Shown: piece after piece, positions 1-8,716 of the stretch
How the letters are laid out: each line of letters begins with the position of its first letter
How positions within the stretch are numbered: position 1 is the stretch's first letter
Assembly (NCBI RefSeq): GCF_024055575.1
Contig: NZ_JAMXOE010000007.1
Coordinates: 177,688-241,687, forward strand
Source: Mucilaginibacter flavidus
GTDB taxonomy: Bacteria > Bacteroidota > Bacteroidia > Sphingobacteriales > Sphingobacteriaceae
Direction: 5' to 3'
DNA length: 64,000 bases
Position numbers and translations under genes: made by a program
Notes under the pieces: generated by a model
The model's input: only the letters and a program-made list of their open reading frames with translations
Told to the model about the DNA's origin: nothing
Database searches by the model: none

Positions 1-14
1 CAATTATATATGGT

Positions 15-1136
15 TTATTCATTCGGACTACCGTAGCTGATGTTTACATGAAAGCGTTTATCTAAAGCGCCTAATGAGTCGGCAACATTTTTTGTCATTA
101 CTAAAATAACATCTTTTGTTGATTCATTGTCTGTAAAGCGGCCAACTACTTTTGCAAAAGTAGTGCGGTTAGTCATTGGGTTGGTGATTTTTATCACGGT
201 GCCTATCGGCGCAGTGCGGTGCAGTACTAATTTTTTGTTGGGATCGAGGCTTGGGTCATCAATCCAGGTTGCAGCACCTTTTTCATTTTTCTCGTAGATG
301 CCGAACTTATTGGCGTTTAAATGGCGGTCGGCGCTGTCCTTCAAAATGGCTGACGGCTGGGTCGAGTCGCGTATCGCTGTTGCTTGTTGTGCAATGGTAT
401 TTACAACAGTTTGCTGTGGTTGAGTTTGCGGTGACGCCGGCGGTTGTACCTGTTGTGGTGCACCTGCGTTGCTTATCAATAATACCTGGCCGGGTTGCAG
501 GCTGGTTGACGTTAGGTTGTTAAACTTTGTAAGCTGATCTACAGTAGTCCCAAAACGTTTAGCAATAGAATACAGGGTTTCACCTGCGGAAACCTTGTAT
601 TGTGTAGGAGGTGTGGTATCCTGTTGAGGCTGTTGAGCCGGTTGCTGTACAATCTGCTGCTGAGCTGGTTGTGGCGCTACCTGTTGTTGCACAGGTTGCT
701 GAACCGGCTGTGTTGCCTCAGCCGGAGCCGACTCCTGCTCAGTAGCCTGTTCCTTATGTTTGTGTTTTTTTGCTGCCTGGCGTTCTTCTTCAGCTTCGCG
801 CGCCAGCCTGGCCTTTTTCTCTTTTTTGGTTTCTTTGGCAGGCTTCTTTTCAGCTATTTCTTTTTTGCCTTTTTTAAATGGCATATCAGTTGGCACATTT
901 ACAATTTTACCTAATGAAAGGGTTGCTTTTTTTGCGCCGTTAAATTTCATCAATACTTCGGGCTTAATGTTATAGCGGTGCCCGATGGAATAATAGGTAT
1001 CGCCTGCTTTCACCTTAAACTGCACCATTTTTTTGCCATCGTTATTTTTTACGCCGATTGAATCGACTACAGGTTTGGCAAATAATTGGGAAAATGACAA
1101 TAATGAAAGGGCCAAGAATAGAATCTTAAATTTCAT
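15..1136 (-). CDS. LysM protein with RlpA-like C-terminal domain
   Basis: 373-aa secreted protein, probably binding peptidoglycan in the periplasm. Residues 1-20 form a signal peptide ending LFA. A first LysM module lies at about 39-83 (KVKAGDTYYSIG), followed by a Lys/Glu-rich stretch to about 130 and a Gln/Pro-rich linker to about 178. The second LysM (YKVSAGETLYSIAKRFGTT) covers 180-222. Residues 279-368 resemble a double-psi beta-barrel of the RlpA type (HRTAPIGTVIKITNP, then VGRF). LysM domains bind N-acetylglucosamine-containing glycans. A lytic transglycosylase role for the last domain is possible, but the catalytic Asp of RlpA is not obvious, so a structural role is equally likely. 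It lies 21 bases downstream of the DUF4905-like gene on the same strand and may share its transcript. Confidence 0.85.
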   Translation of the reverse strand: MKFKILFLALSLLSFSQLFAKPVVDSIGVKNNDGKKMVQFKVKAGDTYYSIGHRYNIKPEVLMKFNGAKKATLSLGKIVNVPTDMPFKKGKKEIAEKKPAKETKKEKKARLAREAEEERQAAKKHKHKEQATEQESAPAEATQPVQQPVQQQVAPQPAQQQIVQQPAQQPQQDTTPPTQYKVSAGETLYSIAKRFGTTVDQLTKFNNLTSTSLQPGQVLLISNAGAPQQVQPPASPQTQPQQTVVNTIAQQATAIRDSTQPSAILKDSADRHLNANKFGIYEKNEKGAATWIDDPSLDPNKKLVLHRTAPIGTVIKITNPMTNRTTFAKVVGRFTDNESTKDVILVMTKNVADSLGALDKRFHVNISYGSPNE

Positions 1137-1157
1137 AATTAACTTAGGGTCAGTAAT

Positions 1158-1916
1158 TTATAGGGATAAAACCTTTAGTTCAGTTTTATTTTTTATGTAA
1201 ATTAAACAATTATTATGCATTATAAACGCCTCCGGCTGGATTTTTTGTATATCAGCATTTAATAAATCTTCATACACCACGCTGCTTCCCTCAAATATGT
1301 AGAGTGTTTGTATCAGTTGCCCCGCCTTTAGCGCGTGCAAAGATACAATTCTAAAATTATTGTACTCAAGATAATGCACCCAATTTCCATATGGATGAAT
1401 GGTAATTAAGCCAGGCGGCAAAAGTTCTGCCGGCAATTGTTCGGGTACAACGATATGATTTTCGGGCTCCGGGAAAATATAGGGTTCGTAAATACGGGTG
1501 GTTGTACCGGTTTTTATCTCCGCCAAAAATAATTTGCGCGGCTGCATGCGCGTATCATAAACAACGGGTCCCTTAGCTGTTAAATGGTCGAACGCATGGG
1601 TGAAATTGTTCCATAACGTTTGGCTGGTAATGGCATCAATGGCCAGCAGGCCTTTATGGGTTGGCCCGGTTTCTGATTGGTAGTAATGTATAAGTAACAC
1701 GCCCCCCCAGGCGCATTCAATGCCTGTAAGCCACTGCTCGGACGTTGTTAAATCCTTAAAGTAAAGCTGGCCGCCTTTTAAATCTATCGACCCAAAAGAA
1801 ACAGACCTGTCCTCATTGTTTCTTATTTCAACAAGCAGGATCTCATTTGCGGCATCAATTTCCATACGCCAGATAGTACCGGCAAATTGCTGATCGACGT
1901 GTGGCGATAGTGTCAT
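1158..1916 (-). CDS. DUF4905-like protein
   Basis: 252-aa protein without signal peptide or membrane segment. It is rich in beta-strand-like stretches (LLVEIRN, GLLAIDAITSQTLW, VVYDTRMQPRKLFLAEI), suggesting a propeller-like fold. From memory it resembles the DUF4905 family of Sphingobacteriaceae; I cannot verify this. No catalytic motif is visible. It begins just upstream of the LysM gene on the minus strand and is divergent from proS, with a 229-base intergenic region holding a hairpin. Confidence 0.7.
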   Translation of the reverse strand: MTLSPHVDQQFAGTIWRMEIDAANEILLVEIRNNEDRSVSFGSIDLKGGQLYFKDLTTSEQWLTGIECAWGGVLLIHYYQSETGPTHKGLLAIDAITSQTLWNNFTHAFDHLTAKGPVVYDTRMQPRKLFLAEIKTGTTTRIYEPYIFPEPENHIVVPEQLPAELLPPGLITIHPYGNWVHYLEYNNFRIVSLHALKAGQLIQTLYIFEGSSVVYEDLLNADIQKIQPEAFIMHNNCLIYIKNKTELKVLSL

Positions 1917-1976
1917 ATTACGTGCAAATATGAAGATAAATTGCGGTGTTACCAGTCCGTTGGTGATTGAAGGGGG

Positions 1977-2026
1977 AACGGTTCCTGGTTTCCGAGTTCG
2001 GAACCCTGATTGGTGAGCCGTTTTTT
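1977..2026 (+). other. hairpin ending in a T-run upstream of proS
   Basis: AACGG at 1977 can pair with CCGTT at 2018-2022, which is followed by further Ts. Nested inside, GGTTCC (1980-1985) can pair with GGAACC (2000-2005). The two pairings compete in part. No plus-strand gene ends upstream, so this could be an attenuator in a long proS leader or a decayed repeat. Confidence 0.3.
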
Positions 2027-2145
2027 ACAGGTGCATTGTTTTAGATAGCTTTTTGCATTAAAATCCAATAATCCTATAAATCTTATAAATCTTAGTTTAA
2101 ATTTGGCCTCTTTATAAATTCAAACATCACAAACTATTAATTAAT

Positions 2146-3618
2146 ATGAGCAAAGGGGTTGTAAGTAAGGACGAAGATTATTCGCAATGGTATAACGACC
2201 TGGTGTTGAAAGCCGATATGGCTGAGTATTCGCCGGTTAAGGGTTGCATGATAATTAAGCCCTATGGTTATTCAATTTGGGAACGTATGCAGGCCGTTTT
2301 GGACGGCATGTTTAAAGAAACAGGCCACGTCAATGCCTATTTCCCGATGATGATACCGAAATCTTTTTTCTCGAAAGAGGCCAGTCACGTTGAGGGGTTT
2401 GCTAAAGAGTGCGCGGTTGTTACCCATTATCGCCTTAAAAACGATGGCAACGGCAATATAGTGGTTGATGAAACCGCCAAACTGGAAGAAGAACTGATAT
2501 TACGCCCAACCTCTGAAACTATTATCTGGAACACTTATAAGGGCTGGATACAATCGTACCGCGACCTGCCGATATTGGTTAACCAATGGGCCAACGTGGT
2601 GCGCTGGGAAATGCGTACCCGCCTGTTTTTACGCACCACCGAGTTTTTATGGCAGGAAGGGCATACCGCCCATGCAACCCCCGAAGAAGCGATTGCCGAA
2701 ACCGAACAAATGCTAAATGTATATGCCGATTTTGTAGAGAACTGGCTGGCATTACCTGTTGTGCGTGGTAAAAAAACTGCTAACGAGCGTTTTGCCGGGG
2801 CACTGGATACCTATTGCATTGAAGCATTGATGCAGGATGGCAAGGCTTTACAGGCAGGCACTTCGCATTTTTTAGGGCAGAATTTTGCCAAGGCTTTTGA
2901 TGTGAAATTCACCAATAAAGAAAATAAGCTTGATTACGTGTGGGCAACCTCATGGGGAGTGTCAACCCGTTTGATCGGCGCGTTGATAATGGCCCATTCG
3001 GATGATGCCGGACTAGTATTGCCACCAAAACTGGCGCCGATACAGGTTGTTGTTGTGCCGATATATAAGCACCAGGAAGAACTGGACAATATCTCCATGT
3101 TTGTAAAAGAACTGACAAGAGAACTGAAAGCTAAAAACATCAGGGTTAAATTTGATAACCGTGATACACATCGCCCGGGAGCTAAGTTTGCCGAGTATGA
3201 GTTGAAAGGCGTTCCATTGCGCGTAGCTATAGGCAGTCGTGATATGCAAAACGGCACCGTTGAGCTTGCCCGTCGCGATACAAAAACCAAGGAAACGGTT
3301 AACCAGGAAGGTTTGACGGCGGTTATTGAAGTTTTACTGGAAGAAATACAAAGTAATATCTACCAAAAAGCATTAAACTTTAAAGCTGAAAATACCACCG
3401 AGGTTGACACGTACGACGAATTTAAACGTATGTTGGATGAGCAGCCGGGTTTCCTGTCAGCGCATTGGGATGGCACATCTGAAACGGAGCAACGGATAAA
3501 AGATGAAACTAAGGCTACAATCCGTTGCATACCTTTGGATAATAAGCAGGAGGAAGGAAAGTGTATACTTACCGGAAAGCCGTCGACACAGCGCGTACTG
3601 TTCGCCCGGGCTTATTAA
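2146..3618 (+). CDS. proS: Prolyl-tRNA synthetase
   Basis: 490-aa class II aminoacyl-tRNA synthetase that charges tRNA-Pro with proline. Motif 2 is clear in [20 protein letters not shown] and [20 protein letters not shown]. Motif 3 is in [19 protein letters not shown]. An anticodon-binding domain starts near residue 300 ([17 protein letters not shown]) and a C-terminal domain ends in Tyr (FARAY). The length and terminal Tyr fit the short eukaryote/archaeon-like ProRS class rather than the longer bacterial form with an editing insertion. The ATG start matches the conserved N-terminus. A -7-like box TAAATTTG lies at 2098-2105 but no good -33 element was found. Confidence 0.96.
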   Translation: MSKGVVSKDEDYSQWYNDLVLKADMAEYSPVKGCMIIKPYGYSIWERMQAVLDGMFKETGHVNAYFPMMIPKSFFSKEASHVEGFAKECAVVTHYRLKNDGNGNIVVDETAKLEEELILRPTSETIIWNTYKGWIQSYRDLPILVNQWANVVRWEMRTRLFLRTTEFLWQEGHTAHATPEEAIAETEQMLNVYADFVENWLALPVVRGKKTANERFAGALDTYCIEALMQDGKALQAGTSHFLGQNFAKAFDVKFTNKENKLDYVWATSWGVSTRLIGALIMAHSDDAGLVLPPKLAPIQVVVVPIYKHQEELDNISMFVKELTRELKAKNIRVKFDNRDTHRPGAKFAEYELKGVPLRVAIGSRDMQNGTVELARRDTKTKETVNQEGLTAVIEVLLEEIQSNIYQKALNFKAENTTEVDTYDEFKRMLDEQPGFLSAHWDGTSETEQRIKDETKATIRCIPLDNKQEEGKCILTGKPSTQRVLFARAY

Positions 3619-3633
3619 TTTGAATTTAAAACT

Positions 3634-3730
3634 CTTTGTCATTGCGAGCCACGAACGAGCGCGGCAATCGCGAACTTTACAGAGTTGCTCTGCGTAGTTC
3701 GCGATTGCTTCGTTCCTCGCAATGACAAAG
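3634..3730. repeat. Palindromic dispersed repeat (TCATTGCGAG type)
   Basis: A long imperfect inverted repeat. The left arm starts CTTTGTCATTGCGAGCCACG and the right arm is close to its reverse complement, ending CCTCGCAATGACAAAG. It starts 16 bases after the proS stop. Similar REP-like elements are widespread in bacterial intergenic DNA. It may act as a transcription terminator for proS or be the footprint of a mobile palindrome. Confidence 0.85.
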
Positions 3731-3821
3731 TTTGAGAGAATTTGCATGCATGATTAATATTGGAGTTGATAAATCACGGCATCTTTTCTTTTATAATTTA
3801 TTGACCGTTAACTCACCAATC

Positions 3822-4973
3822 ATGAAATTCGCAACAAAAGCAATACATGCAGGGCAGGAGCCTGATCCGTCAACCGGAGCCGTAATGACTCCCATCTACC
3901 AAACATCAACTTACTGGCAAAAATCGCCGGGAGATAATAAAGGGTTTGAATATTCACGTGGTACCAACCCAACGCGTAAGGCTTTGGAAAGCTGTTTGGC
4001 TGCTTTGGAAAATGCAGAGTTCGGCCTGGCGTTTTCGAGCGGAATGGGCGCTACGGATGCAGTAATGAAATTGCTTGCTCCGGGCGATGAAGTTATTACC
4101 GGCAATGACCTGTATGGTGGTTCATACCGCATATTCACCAAAATATTCGCAAACTACGGCATCAAGTTCCATTTCCTGGATTTATCAAACCCGGAAATTG
4201 TTCGCGAATATGCCAATGATAAAACCAAGTTGGTTTGGATTGAAACACCAACCAATCCAACCATGCAAATTGTTGATATTGCAGCGATAGGTAAAATCAC
4301 CAAAGAAAAAAATATCTTATTTGCGGTAGATAATACCTTTGCCTCGCCCTACCTTCAAAACCCGATTGATATGGGCGCGGATATTGTAATGCACTCAGTA
4401 ACGAAATACATTGGTGGCCATAGCGATGTGGTGATGGGTGCTTTGATGCTGAACGATGAGGATTTGTATAAAAGGCTTTGGTTCATCTATAACGCCTGCG
4501 GTGCAACGCCCGGGCCGATGGATAGCTTTTTGGTGCTGCGTGGCATAAAAACCCTGCACCTGCGGATGAAGGCCCATTGCGAAAACGGCGCGAAAATTGC
4601 CGAATACCTGAAAACGCACCCGAAAGTTGAGAAAATATACTGGCCAGGCTTTACCGACCACCCTAACCACGAAGTTGCCAAAAAGCAAATGCGCGGTTTT
4701 GGGGGTATGATCTCCATTGTGCTGAAAGGTGCCGATTTGCAGGAAACTTACCGTATAGCCTCAAACTTTAAAGTATTCGCGCTGGCGGAATCACTGGGTG
4801 GGGTAGAATCATTAATTAATCACCCGGTAAGTATGACGCATGGTTCGATACCAAAAGCCGAGCGCGAGAAAGCGGGCGTGGTTGATAATTTGTTGCGGTT
4901 GAGCGTAGGGGTAGAGGATGTGGATGATTTGCTGGAGGATTTGAAGCAAGCGCTGAGCCCCCTAACCCCCTGA
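3822..4973 (+). CDS. metB: Cystathionine gamma-synthase / Cys-Met PLP enzyme
   Basis: 383-aa PLP-dependent enzyme of the Cys/Met metabolism family, fold type I. It should catalyse gamma-replacement on an activated homoserine to form cystathionine, or gamma-elimination of cystathionine. The pyridoxal lysine is K195 in HSVTKYIGGHSD; D170 (FAVDNTFASP) contacts the pyridine nitrogen; the substrate loop SRGTNPTRKALE is near residue 45. The start MKFATKAIHAG is chosen because an upstream in-frame ATG adds 30 residues with no family resemblance. The last residues, SPLTP, are encoded by a dispersed repeat that also supplies the stop codon, so the natural C-terminus has been replaced. Gamma-synthase and gamma-lyase activities cannot be told apart by eye. 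Confidence 0.9.
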   Translation: MKFATKAIHAGQEPDPSTGAVMTPIYQTSTYWQKSPGDNKGFEYSRGTNPTRKALESCLAALENAEFGLAFSSGMGATDAVMKLLAPGDEVITGNDLYGGSYRIFTKIFANYGIKFHFLDLSNPEIVREYANDKTKLVWIETPTNPTMQIVDIAAIGKITKEKNILFAVDNTFASPYLQNPIDMGADIVMHSVTKYIGGHSDVVMGALMLNDEDLYKRLWFIYNACGATPGPMDSFLVLRGIKTLHLRMKAHCENGAKIAEYLKTHPKVEKIYWPGFTDHPNHEVAKKQMRGFGGMISIVLKGADLQETYRIASNFKVFALAESLGGVESLINHPVSMTHGSIPKAEREKAGVVDNLLRLSVGVEDVDDLLEDLKQALSPLTP

Positions 4974-5043
4974 AGGGGAACGATAGTTCGATATGCTAAA
5001 GTACGATATTCAAAAGCTCCCCCTTCAGGGGGCTGGGGGGCTA
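4957..5043. repeat. Inverted pair of C-rich repeats spanning the metB/TIGR02757 junction
   Basis: AGCCCCCTAACCCCCTGAAG (from 4957) and TCCCCCTTCAGGGGGCTGGG (from 5018) are near-perfect inverted copies about 38 bases apart. The left copy encodes the metB C-terminus and stop; the right copy encodes residues of the next protein. The pair would form a strong RNA hairpin between the two genes. A third copy lies inside the next gene at 5391-5414. Confidence 0.85.
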
Positions 5044-5820
5044 AAAGCTTTCCTCGATTCAAAAGTAACCCGATACAACCGTCCCGAATTTATTCCGAAC
5101 GACCCGGTTTCCATTCCGCACATGTTTACCCGAAGGCAGGATATCGAAATTATGGGGTTGTGGGCGGCTGTTTTGGCCTGGGGGCAACGGGTAACTATCG
5201 TCAATAAGTGTAAAGAACTAATCACCCTGATGGATGGTGCACCCTATGATTTTATCATGAATCACCAGGAAATTGATTTAAAAAAGCTGCTACATTTTAA
5301 ACACCGCACTTTTAACGATATCGACACGCTTTATTTTATATCGTTTTTCAGGTATCATTATGAGAATTACGAATCGCTGGAGTCGGCGTTTTTGCCCCCT
5401 AGCCCCCTAAAGGGGGAACAGGAACTGGGCGGACAGGAACCTATTGAGAAATACTTGAATTATTTTAGGAACTACTTTTTTTCATTGCCTGATTTTCCGC
5501 ACCGTACTAAAAAACATATTTCATCGCCATCGCAAAAATCAACCTGTAAGCGGTTGAACATGTTTTTACGCTGGATGGTGCGTAAGGATAATTGCGGGGT
5601 TGATTTTGGTATCTGGAAACATATTAAGCCGTCGGAACTGATAGTACCCTGCGATTTGCACGTTGACCGCGTTGCCCGTAAACTAAGCCTCATCAGCCGC
5701 AAACAAACCGACTGGCAAACTGCAGTTGAACTAACTCAACGATTAAGGCAATTTGATTCGGCTGATCCGGTTAAATACGATTTTGCGTTATTTGGGTTGG
5801 GCATAGAGGAGAAGTTTTAG
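4993..5820 (+). CDS. TIGR02757 family protein
   Basis: 275-aa conserved Bacteroidota protein of unknown function. Family-like blocks are VTRYNRPEFI, DPVSIPHMFTRRQDIEIMG, LAWGQRVTIVNKC, NMFLRWMVRKD, SELIVPCDLHVDRVAR and the C-terminal YDFALFGLGIEE. The helix-rich pattern with a conserved Asp/His stretch resembles HhH-GPD DNA glycosylase-related proteins, but that link is inference. Two parts are derived from repeats: residues about 9-15 (LPLQGAG) and an in-frame insert near 136-150 (LPPSPLKGEQELGG). The ORF stays open through both. The start at 4993 lies inside the repeat pair, so the original start has probably been replaced. It follows metB by 19 bases. Confidence 0.85.
   Translation: MLKYDIQKLPLQGAGGLKAFLDSKVTRYNRPEFIPNDPVSIPHMFTRRQDIEIMGLWAAVLAWGQRVTIVNKCKELITLMDGAPYDFIMNHQEIDLKKLLHFKHRTFNDIDTLYFISFFRYHYENYESLESAFLPPSPLKGEQELGGQEPIEKYLNYFRNYFFSLPDFPHRTKKHISSPSQKSTCKRLNMFLRWMVRKDNCGVDFGIWKHIKPSELIVPCDLHVDRVARKLSLISRKQTDWQTAVELTQRLRQFDSADPVKYDFALFGLGIEEKF
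5391..5425 (+). repeat. C-rich dispersed repeat inserted in frame
   Basis: CCCCCTAGCCCCCTAAAGGG followed by GGAAC lies inside the coding sequence. It is nearly identical to the copy at 4957. It adds about 12-16 residues without breaking the frame. Confidence 0.8.
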
Positions 5821-5907
5821 ACTGGGTGTCTTTTTCAAGATTTGACCGATATAATTCCTTGAACTTTTTTTAGTTTTATCGCAATTTAAAAACACGATAT
5901 CTTTGTC

Positions 5908-6678
5908 ATGAAAGCTCCGCTGCTATTTATAATTCTTTTTGGATTCTTTATTAATATTACCAAAGCTGAAGTAATTAATGGGCCTGCAAATGTTCGCGTG
6001 AGTCCAAATAAACAAATTCTTGTTTCTTTAAATGATGGGGTAGACATAGAATGTGGTCTATTGACTAACGGTTGGTTTAAAATCTCCTTCACAATCAAAA
6101 TTACGAAGCAACAATATGATAAAGGATATGAAGTAAAAAAGGGTGACATTCTGATCGATCAAAAAAATAAAATTATCGGCGCTGCCTTTGGAGATATTCC
6201 TACCGGAATGGCTATTCCAGGAACCTATGGAGGTTTAAAAAGCCCCGCTGTTTATGAAATGGAAATTTTGGGTTACGTTCATCAATCCAATATAAAGCTA
6301 AACTCAATTCCTGAAAATGTAATAGATTCAACGTTTAAACGAGGCGCGTTCAGTTTTCAATATGAGTCTTTAAGAGGTTTTATGGGGGAAAATCACTTTA
6401 AGGCTCAGGGCATCATCAAAAGAACACTCCCTAATTGCGAGGAGTATTGCGTCTATGAAAGCACCGTTATCGATCCCTCTCCACGCTATAGAATAGGGCT
6501 AATTTTCGAAAATAGCGAATTAATTGCTATTGAACATTCGAGGGGTGTTAAAATAGGGGATTATAAGGAGCACGTCACTTCTGACGGCAACAAACTTATC
6601 ATTTTTAGGTCGCCAAAAAACATGGATACTAAATCGTTCCTAAACAAAATAAATATGTCAAGGGCTGGTGCCGATTAA
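5908..6678 (+). CDS. Secreted protein with SH3-like N-terminal domain
   Basis: 256 aa with a signal peptide at 1-20 (MKAPLLFIILFGFFINITKA). Residues 21-60 (GPANVRVSPNKQ, then LLTNGWFKIS) look like a bacterial SH3-type domain, a fold often found in envelope proteins that bind cell wall or peptides. The remainder has no recognisable motif. It is convergent with the small lipoprotein gene downstream and shares a bidirectional terminator with it. Function unknown. Confidence 0.7.
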   Translation: MKAPLLFIILFGFFINITKAEVINGPANVRVSPNKQILVSLNDGVDIECGLLTNGWFKISFTIKITKQQYDKGYEVKKGDILIDQKNKIIGAAFGDIPTGMAIPGTYGGLKSPAVYEMEILGYVHQSNIKLNSIPENVIDSTFKRGAFSFQYESLRGFMGENHFKAQGIIKRTLPNCEEYCVYESTVIDPSPRYRIGLIFENSELIAIEHSRGVKIGDYKEHVTSDGNKLIIFRSPKNMDTKSFLNKINMSRAGAD

Positions 6679-6718
6679 GTAAACATTCAATTCTAAAATC
6701 AGTTATATCTTTTAAATG

Positions 6719-6744
6719 AAAAGCGACTCACAGGCCGCTTTTTA
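6719..6744. terminator. Bidirectional terminator
   Basis: AAAAGCG (6719-6725) pairs with CGCTTTT (6736-6742), giving a T-run on both strands between convergent genes. Confidence 0.75.
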
Positions 6745-7029
6745 TTATTTATCGGTATGCCGGATCACGATATCAGCAGTATTGGGCCCTGTTACATCAA
6801 TGCGCACTAATTTACCATCTTTAAAATAGTAGTACTTATCCCCGGTCGATTGGAACATCGAGTGGTCGTACTTTTTATAAACCGTTGTATGTTCCGTTTG
6901 CTCAATAAGATCAGCGCCTTTGTTGTGCGCCCTGAACTCTGCTTCGGATGTTCCGATAGAATAAATTTGTGTTTTGCAGCCGGTAATAATTGAGAGGGAT
7001 AGTAAGCCGAAAAATAATAGCTTTTTCAT
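6745..7029 (-). CDS. Small lipoprotein
   Basis: 94-aa predicted lipoprotein. The start MKKLLFFGLLSLS is chosen over an ATG 11 codons upstream because it gives a proper signal peptide with lipobox SIITGC (Cys about 18). The mature part (YYYFKDGKLVRIDV) resembles small Bacteroidota lipoproteins that carry a single beta-sheet. No function can be assigned. Confidence 0.7.
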   Translation of the reverse strand: MKKLLFFGLLSLSIITGCKTQIYSIGTSEAEFRAHNKGADLIEQTEHTTVYKKYDHSMFQSTGDKYYYFKDGKLVRIDVTGPNTADIVIRHTDK

Positions 7030-7249
7030 AAATAATGTGATTAGATCTTTAGTAATAAACAAAGCTTTAGCTCTTTGTTGGTTTGACCTGCATCACAGAG
7101 AAAGGTTTATCTCTTAATATGTTTTTTGGAAGTATTACATTGGCTAATTTAACAACTGTTTGTTTTTCAGGAAATTAAAATTTCAGCGATTTGATATTAT
7201 AAACCCTAATCAGGATTATTCACTTGAATTGCATGAGTTAAAATGTCAA

Positions 7250-7325
7250 TGTATTGATAATTAGCATGTTTCATAGCGTTCGGGATGTTCCGCATGTGTG
7301 TAAATGGGACGCCTTGCCGGCGTGT
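7250..7325 (-). repeat. GTTCC/GGAAC hairpin element, copy A
   Basis: One of four copies of an element that, in its conserved direction, contains GCGT(T/C)CCATTT, then GGAACA(T/C)CCCGAACGCT, then a tail like AACATGCTGATTAT. This copy lies about 190 bases beyond copy B in the same orientation. The rest of the 513-base gap at 7030-7542 contains no gene I can support. Confidence 0.75.
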
Positions 7326-7457
7326 AACCTGCTGGCAGGTATTCTCTTTAAACGGCCTGCATCAACTACAAGCCTGCAAAATGTGTGGAAGGAATTCCCC
7401 GATAATAACTTAATTGTTTGATAGTCAATACATTAATTATTGATAAAATTTAAGTAA

Positions 7458-7520
7458 TTGATAATCAGTACGTTACATAGTGTTCGGGGTGTTCCGTGTG
7501 TAAAAATGGAACGCTTTGGA
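7458..7520 (-). repeat. GTTCC/GGAAC hairpin element, copy B
   Basis: Begins about 22 bases after the stop codon of the minus-strand membrane gene and reads in the same direction as that gene. It contains AAGCGTTCCATTTTT and GGAACACCCCGAACACT, followed by ACTGATTATCAATTAC. Confidence 0.8.
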
Positions 7521-7542
7521 CCGCATAAAGTGAAATTATAAG

Positions 7543-8202
7543 TTATGCAACAACAAGCTCCTTGTCCATTTTATAGTCTTCAATCTCGTTCATAAACTCC
7601 ATCGCATTTATTAGCTTTTTGCCACCAAAACCTTCTATAAAAGCCTTTACCCACTTTATGTGGATATTTTTATAAGTGAGTTTATTATACAGGTACACTG
7701 ATAAGCCGATAAAAAGCGCGACTACAGTAAGGTTGATGATCCAAAAAGTACTCCCGCCATGATCAACCAGTTGCTGGCTGTACCAAAAGGTGCACCAAAA
7801 TGGTGTCTGCAATATCATTATTCTGCCCGAATTACTTAAGGACGCCTGTATGGTTGCCAGCTTTTGCTGTGCAAGGGTAATGTTATCGGCAACGTTTACC
7901 TTGTCGAGCAGGGCAAGGTGCCTGATATAAGTTGCCACTGCAAAAATATTAAACAGGGCAATAATACCCATCGAGCCGGCGAAGTAAATATTGCGGTAGC
8001 CGATTATCGTCCAGAATACTAAAAATAATACCCAAAGTATGCCAAACACTACCCCGGTCACCTGGTTGCGGCGGAAAGAGTTGATGTTGCTTTCTGCCTT
8101 TTGGGCCTGAAGTTCATTCATTATTTTTTGATTAAGCTGCAGCGATTTTTCAAGCTTTAAATCGTATTTATGCCATAGTTGTTTTATATCCAGTTCTTCC
8201 AT
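7543..8202 (-). CDS. Four-helix membrane protein paired with ECF sigma
   Basis: 219 aa. An N-terminal cytoplasmic part of about 45 residues (IKQLWHKYDLKLEKSL) is followed by two membrane helices (VTGVVFGILWVLFLVFWTII and an AGSMGIIALFNIFAVATYI segment), a loop, and further hydrophobic helices near 135-170. It starts one base after the stop of the sigma factor gene, so the two are co-transcribed. In this position Bacteroidota often encode a membrane anti-sigma factor, but no ZAS or FecR domain is visible, so that role is inference from context. Confidence 0.75.
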   Translation of the reverse strand: MEELDIKQLWHKYDLKLEKSLQLNQKIMNELQAQKAESNINSFRRNQVTGVVFGILWVLFLVFWTIIGYRNIYFAGSMGIIALFNIFAVATYIRHLALLDKVNVADNITLAQQKLATIQASLSNSGRIMILQTPFWCTFWYSQQLVDHGGSTFWIINLTVVALFIGLSVYLYNKLTYKNIHIKWVKAFIEGFGGKKLINAMEFMNEIEDYKMDKELVVA

Positions 8203-8203
8203 T

Positions 8204-8716
8204 TCATTGGGTGTTTATTTTTGAAAACCTTTGTTTTAATTGTTCTTTTATCCTGTTTATTTTGGTGCGAATGTTTGTTTCGCTTAACCCCAATATTTCT
8301 GCCATTTCTTTACCGCTTTTTTCTTCAAGGTATAGCAGCATCAGTGCCCGGTCGAACTCTTTCAATTCGCTGATGAATTGGTGTAAAAGGCTGAGCTCAT
8401 ATTCTTTATCGCCTTTGTCGTTCTCATCAGCAAACGCAATAATGCTGTCAGGCATAGGGGTTATCAGCTCTTTTTTTCTTTTTTCCTGCCGATAGGAAGC
8501 TATCGCCACGTTCAACGCGACCCGGTACATCCAGGTAGAAAGTTTGCTTTTTTCATCGTAGCTGGCAAAAGAGCGCCACAACTGCAGGATGATTTCCTGC
8601 ATAAGGTCTTTTTTATCATCCTCGTCCTTTTTAAACGAATTGGCAATTTTGTAAATGATGCCCTTGTGCTGCTCAATTATGGATAAAAATTGTTCGTTTT
8701 GCTCAGGCGTGCCCAT
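8204..8716 (-). CDS. ECF-type RNA polymerase sigma factor
   Basis: 170-aa sigma-70 family factor with region 2 (DDKKDLMQEIILQLWRSFAS, then STWMYRVALNVAIASYR) and region 4 (LMLLYLEEKSGKEMAEILGL, then SETNIRTKINRIKEQL). There is no region 1 or 3, as expected for the ECF class. It would direct RNA polymerase to a small regulon, probably in response to an envelope signal sensed by the adjacent membrane protein. It is first in a two-gene operon and divergent from the metallophosphoesterase gene. Confidence 0.92.
   Translation of the reverse strand: MGTPEQNEQFLSIIEQHKGIIYKIANSFKKDEDDKKDLMQEIILQLWRSFASYDEKSKLSTWMYRVALNVAIASYRQEKRKKELITPMPDSIIAFADENDKGDKEYELSLLHQFISELKEFDRALMLLYLEEKSGKEMAEILGLSETNIRTKINRIKEQLKQRFSKINTQ

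Noticed and set aside
5898..5905. TATCTTTG box two bases before the ATG of the SH3-like gene
   Set aside because: Transcription would begin inside the coding sequence, so the match is probably chance unless the true start is further downstream.
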